Positions 43,156 to 43,979 of a stretch of 43,979 nt of DNA are shown here, one piece after another (the stretch's first letter is position 1; the number at the start of each line of letters is the position of its first letter). A program made the position numbers and the translations under genes. The DNA lies in the NCBI GenBank assembly GCA_903848655.1, contig CAINGT010000136.1:1-43979 (forward strand). Reading direction: 5' to 3'. The stretch comes from an uncultured Sphingomonadales bacterium (lineage in GTDB: Bacteria > Pseudomonadota > Alphaproteobacteria > Sphingomonadales > Sphingomonadaceae). Below the pieces are notes generated by a model. It had not been told where the DNA came from and made no database searches. It worked only from the letters and a program-made list of their open reading frames with translations.

Positions 43156-43196
43156 GCGGACGCGCGGTGCCCCGCAAGGGGCCACCGCGCGTCCGC
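43156..43196. terminator. Long GNRA-loop hairpin between convergent genes
   Basis: An 18-bp GC-rich stem (arms 43156-43173 and 43178-43196 with one bulged base) is closed by the tetraloop GCAA, two bases after the AI-2E family stop and eight before the PuuD stop. It is well placed as a bidirectional transcription terminator, although no T-run follows. Confidence 0.75.
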
Positions 43197-43204
43197 GACG
43201 GCAA

Positions 43205-43795
43205 TCAGGCGACCAGCACGTTGGCGGCTGACATCGCATACAACATGCCGAACGACAGCAGCAGATTGGTGCGGCTGGCAAACAGCGCGCGCGGCGCGGC
43301 AGCGGCTTTTTCTTCAGCCGTCGCTTCGATGATCCCAAGGATCTTTTTCTGCGCGGGCCAGATGATGAACCACACGTTGAACGCCATGATGAGCGCGAGC
43401 CACATGCCCACACCGATCAACCGCACTTTGCCGCCATCCTGCAACAACAGCGCCGACACCAGAAAGTTGCCGTTGTAGGCGACAACCAGCCCGGTGATTA
43501 CGGTGAACAGCGCGGCGTAGCGGAAATACCAGAACACGCGCGGCGCGATATGCCCGGTGATCGCGCCTTTTTGGTCGGCGGGAATCTTGGGCATTGTCGG
43601 CACTTGGACGAAGTTCAGATAATAGAGCAGCCCGATCCACAAAATGCCGAAGAACACGTGCAGCCACACGAACGTCATTTTGATGCAGGCGACACTGCTG
43701 TTGAACGACGGGGCATCGAGCGCGATCATAAGCGCCAGTGCCAGCACGACGCCGACGCTGACCACGAGATTGAGATTTCCAAAGAATTTAGCCAT
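43205..43795 (-). CDS. Membrane protein of the urate hydroxylase PuuD family
   Basis: A 196-residue protein with about five membrane helices. The stretch FVWLHVFFGILWIGLLYYLNFVQVP, quoted here by WLHVFFGILWIGLLYYLNF, plus the later FRYAALFTVITGLVV and LIMAFNVWFIIWPAQKKIL, resembles the membrane domain of PuuD (PF06181). The C-terminal cytochrome c domain of full PuuD is absent, so urate hydroxylase activity is doubtful; sphingomonads carry many such short members. No purine-catabolism genes are adjacent. The start at 43795 is followed by MAKFFGNLN. Confidence 0.7.
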   Translation of the reverse strand: MAKFFGNLNLVVSVGVVLALALMIALDAPSFNSSVACIKMTFVWLHVFFGILWIGLLYYLNFVQVPTMPKIPADQKGAITGHIAPRVFWYFRYAALFTVITGLVVAYNGNFLVSALLLQDGGKVRLIGVGMWLALIMAFNVWFIIWPAQKKILGIIEATAEEKAAAAPRALFASRTNLLLSFGMLYAMSAANVLVA

Positions 43796-43945
43796 GTTTC
43801 CCCCTAAGCCGCAGGGATTGTCGCGGCTTGTCGATGATGCGCGTTTTTGCGTGGTTTGACGCTGCGGTGCAACCGGAATCTTGCGGGGCGCTGTCTGATC
43901 CGACGCTGGCGCGTCGGGAAGTCGGCACCGGCCCGCTCCCCCACC

Positions 43946-43979
43946 CGACCACCCAACGATAGTAACCTGTGGGTGGTCG
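43946..43979. repeat. Inverted repeat at the right edge
   Basis: CGACCACCCA (43946-43955) and TGGGTGGTCG (43970-43979) are perfect 10-bp reverse complements around a 14-bp AT-richer spacer. The window stops at its last base, so it may be longer. No gene is seen in 43796-43979. Confidence 0.6.

Overview
The window looks like chromosomal DNA of a GC-rich alphaproteobacterium, most likely from the Sphingomonadales (Sphingomonas/Novosphingobium-like). The pointers are a large TonB-dependent receptor, a RibB protein with a degenerate GTP cyclohydrolase II half, TadE/TadG envelope genes, sphingan-type sugar-nucleotide genes, and the intergenic palindromes common in that order. This placement is inferred from gene content; no rRNA is present. 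I see no phage, IS element, integron or CRISPR array.

Layout. 1-234: palindromic intergenic repeat. 235-2723 (+): GT87-type membrane glycosyltransferase and an MFS transporter. 2729-5755 (-): an isolated TadE-TadE-TadG set with visibly lower GC. 5828-7900 (-): DsbA-like thiol oxidoreductase and M48 metalloprotease with TPRs. 7945-8808 (-): PAS-like protein. 8948-12376 (+): rfbC-rfbB-rfbD-rfbA, overlapping genes for dTDP-L-rhamnose. 12392-14137 (-): riboflavin genes ribB (N-terminal helix-turn-helix, degenerate C-terminus) and ribH. 14358-17336 (+): TonB receptor, divergent from ribB across a region with a perfect 14-bp palindrome. 17463-19640 (-): LysR regulator, a C-terminal scrap of xylose isomerase, and an aldose 1-epimerase. 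19757-21630 (+): a ProXp-type tRNA-editing protein overlapping L-serine ammonia-lyase. 21730-29865 (-): an autotransporter of about 2,711 residues. 30184-30711 (-): msrA. 30863-32312 (+): N-carbamoylputrescine amidase, folK and tRNA-Lys, with folK running into the tRNA. 32540-38084 (+): complete CusCBA/CzcCBA-type RND efflux operon. 38299-41795 (-): GT4 glycosyltransferase, GDP-mannose 3,5-epimerase-like protein and UDP-glucose 6-dehydrogenase. 41991-43154 (+): AI-2E family permease. 43205-43795 (-): PuuD-type membrane protein.

How it works together. Two loci feed surface polysaccharide: the rfb operon makes dTDP-L-rhamnose, and the ugd/epimerase/GT4 cluster supplies UDP-glucuronate, probably GDP-L-galactose (or gulose), and a transferase. 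The envelope theme continues with the autotransporter, TonB receptor, Tad pseudopilins, DsbA/M48 quality control and RND efflux.

The least expected signals are: (i) two families of intergenic hairpins (17336-17436, 18571-18588, 21674-21733, 30149-30184, 38101-38219) whose stems change in a compensatory way and which sit on or next to stop codons; one fragment lies at the broken edge of the xylA remnant; (ii) the HTH-RibB fusion facing a palindromic operator-like site shared with the TonB receptor; (iii) the internally duplicated autotransporter with a PGRS-like glycine block interrupted by a predicted helical stretch; (iv) the folK/tRNA-Lys overlap; (v) translational coupling of a ProXp editing protein to serine deaminase.
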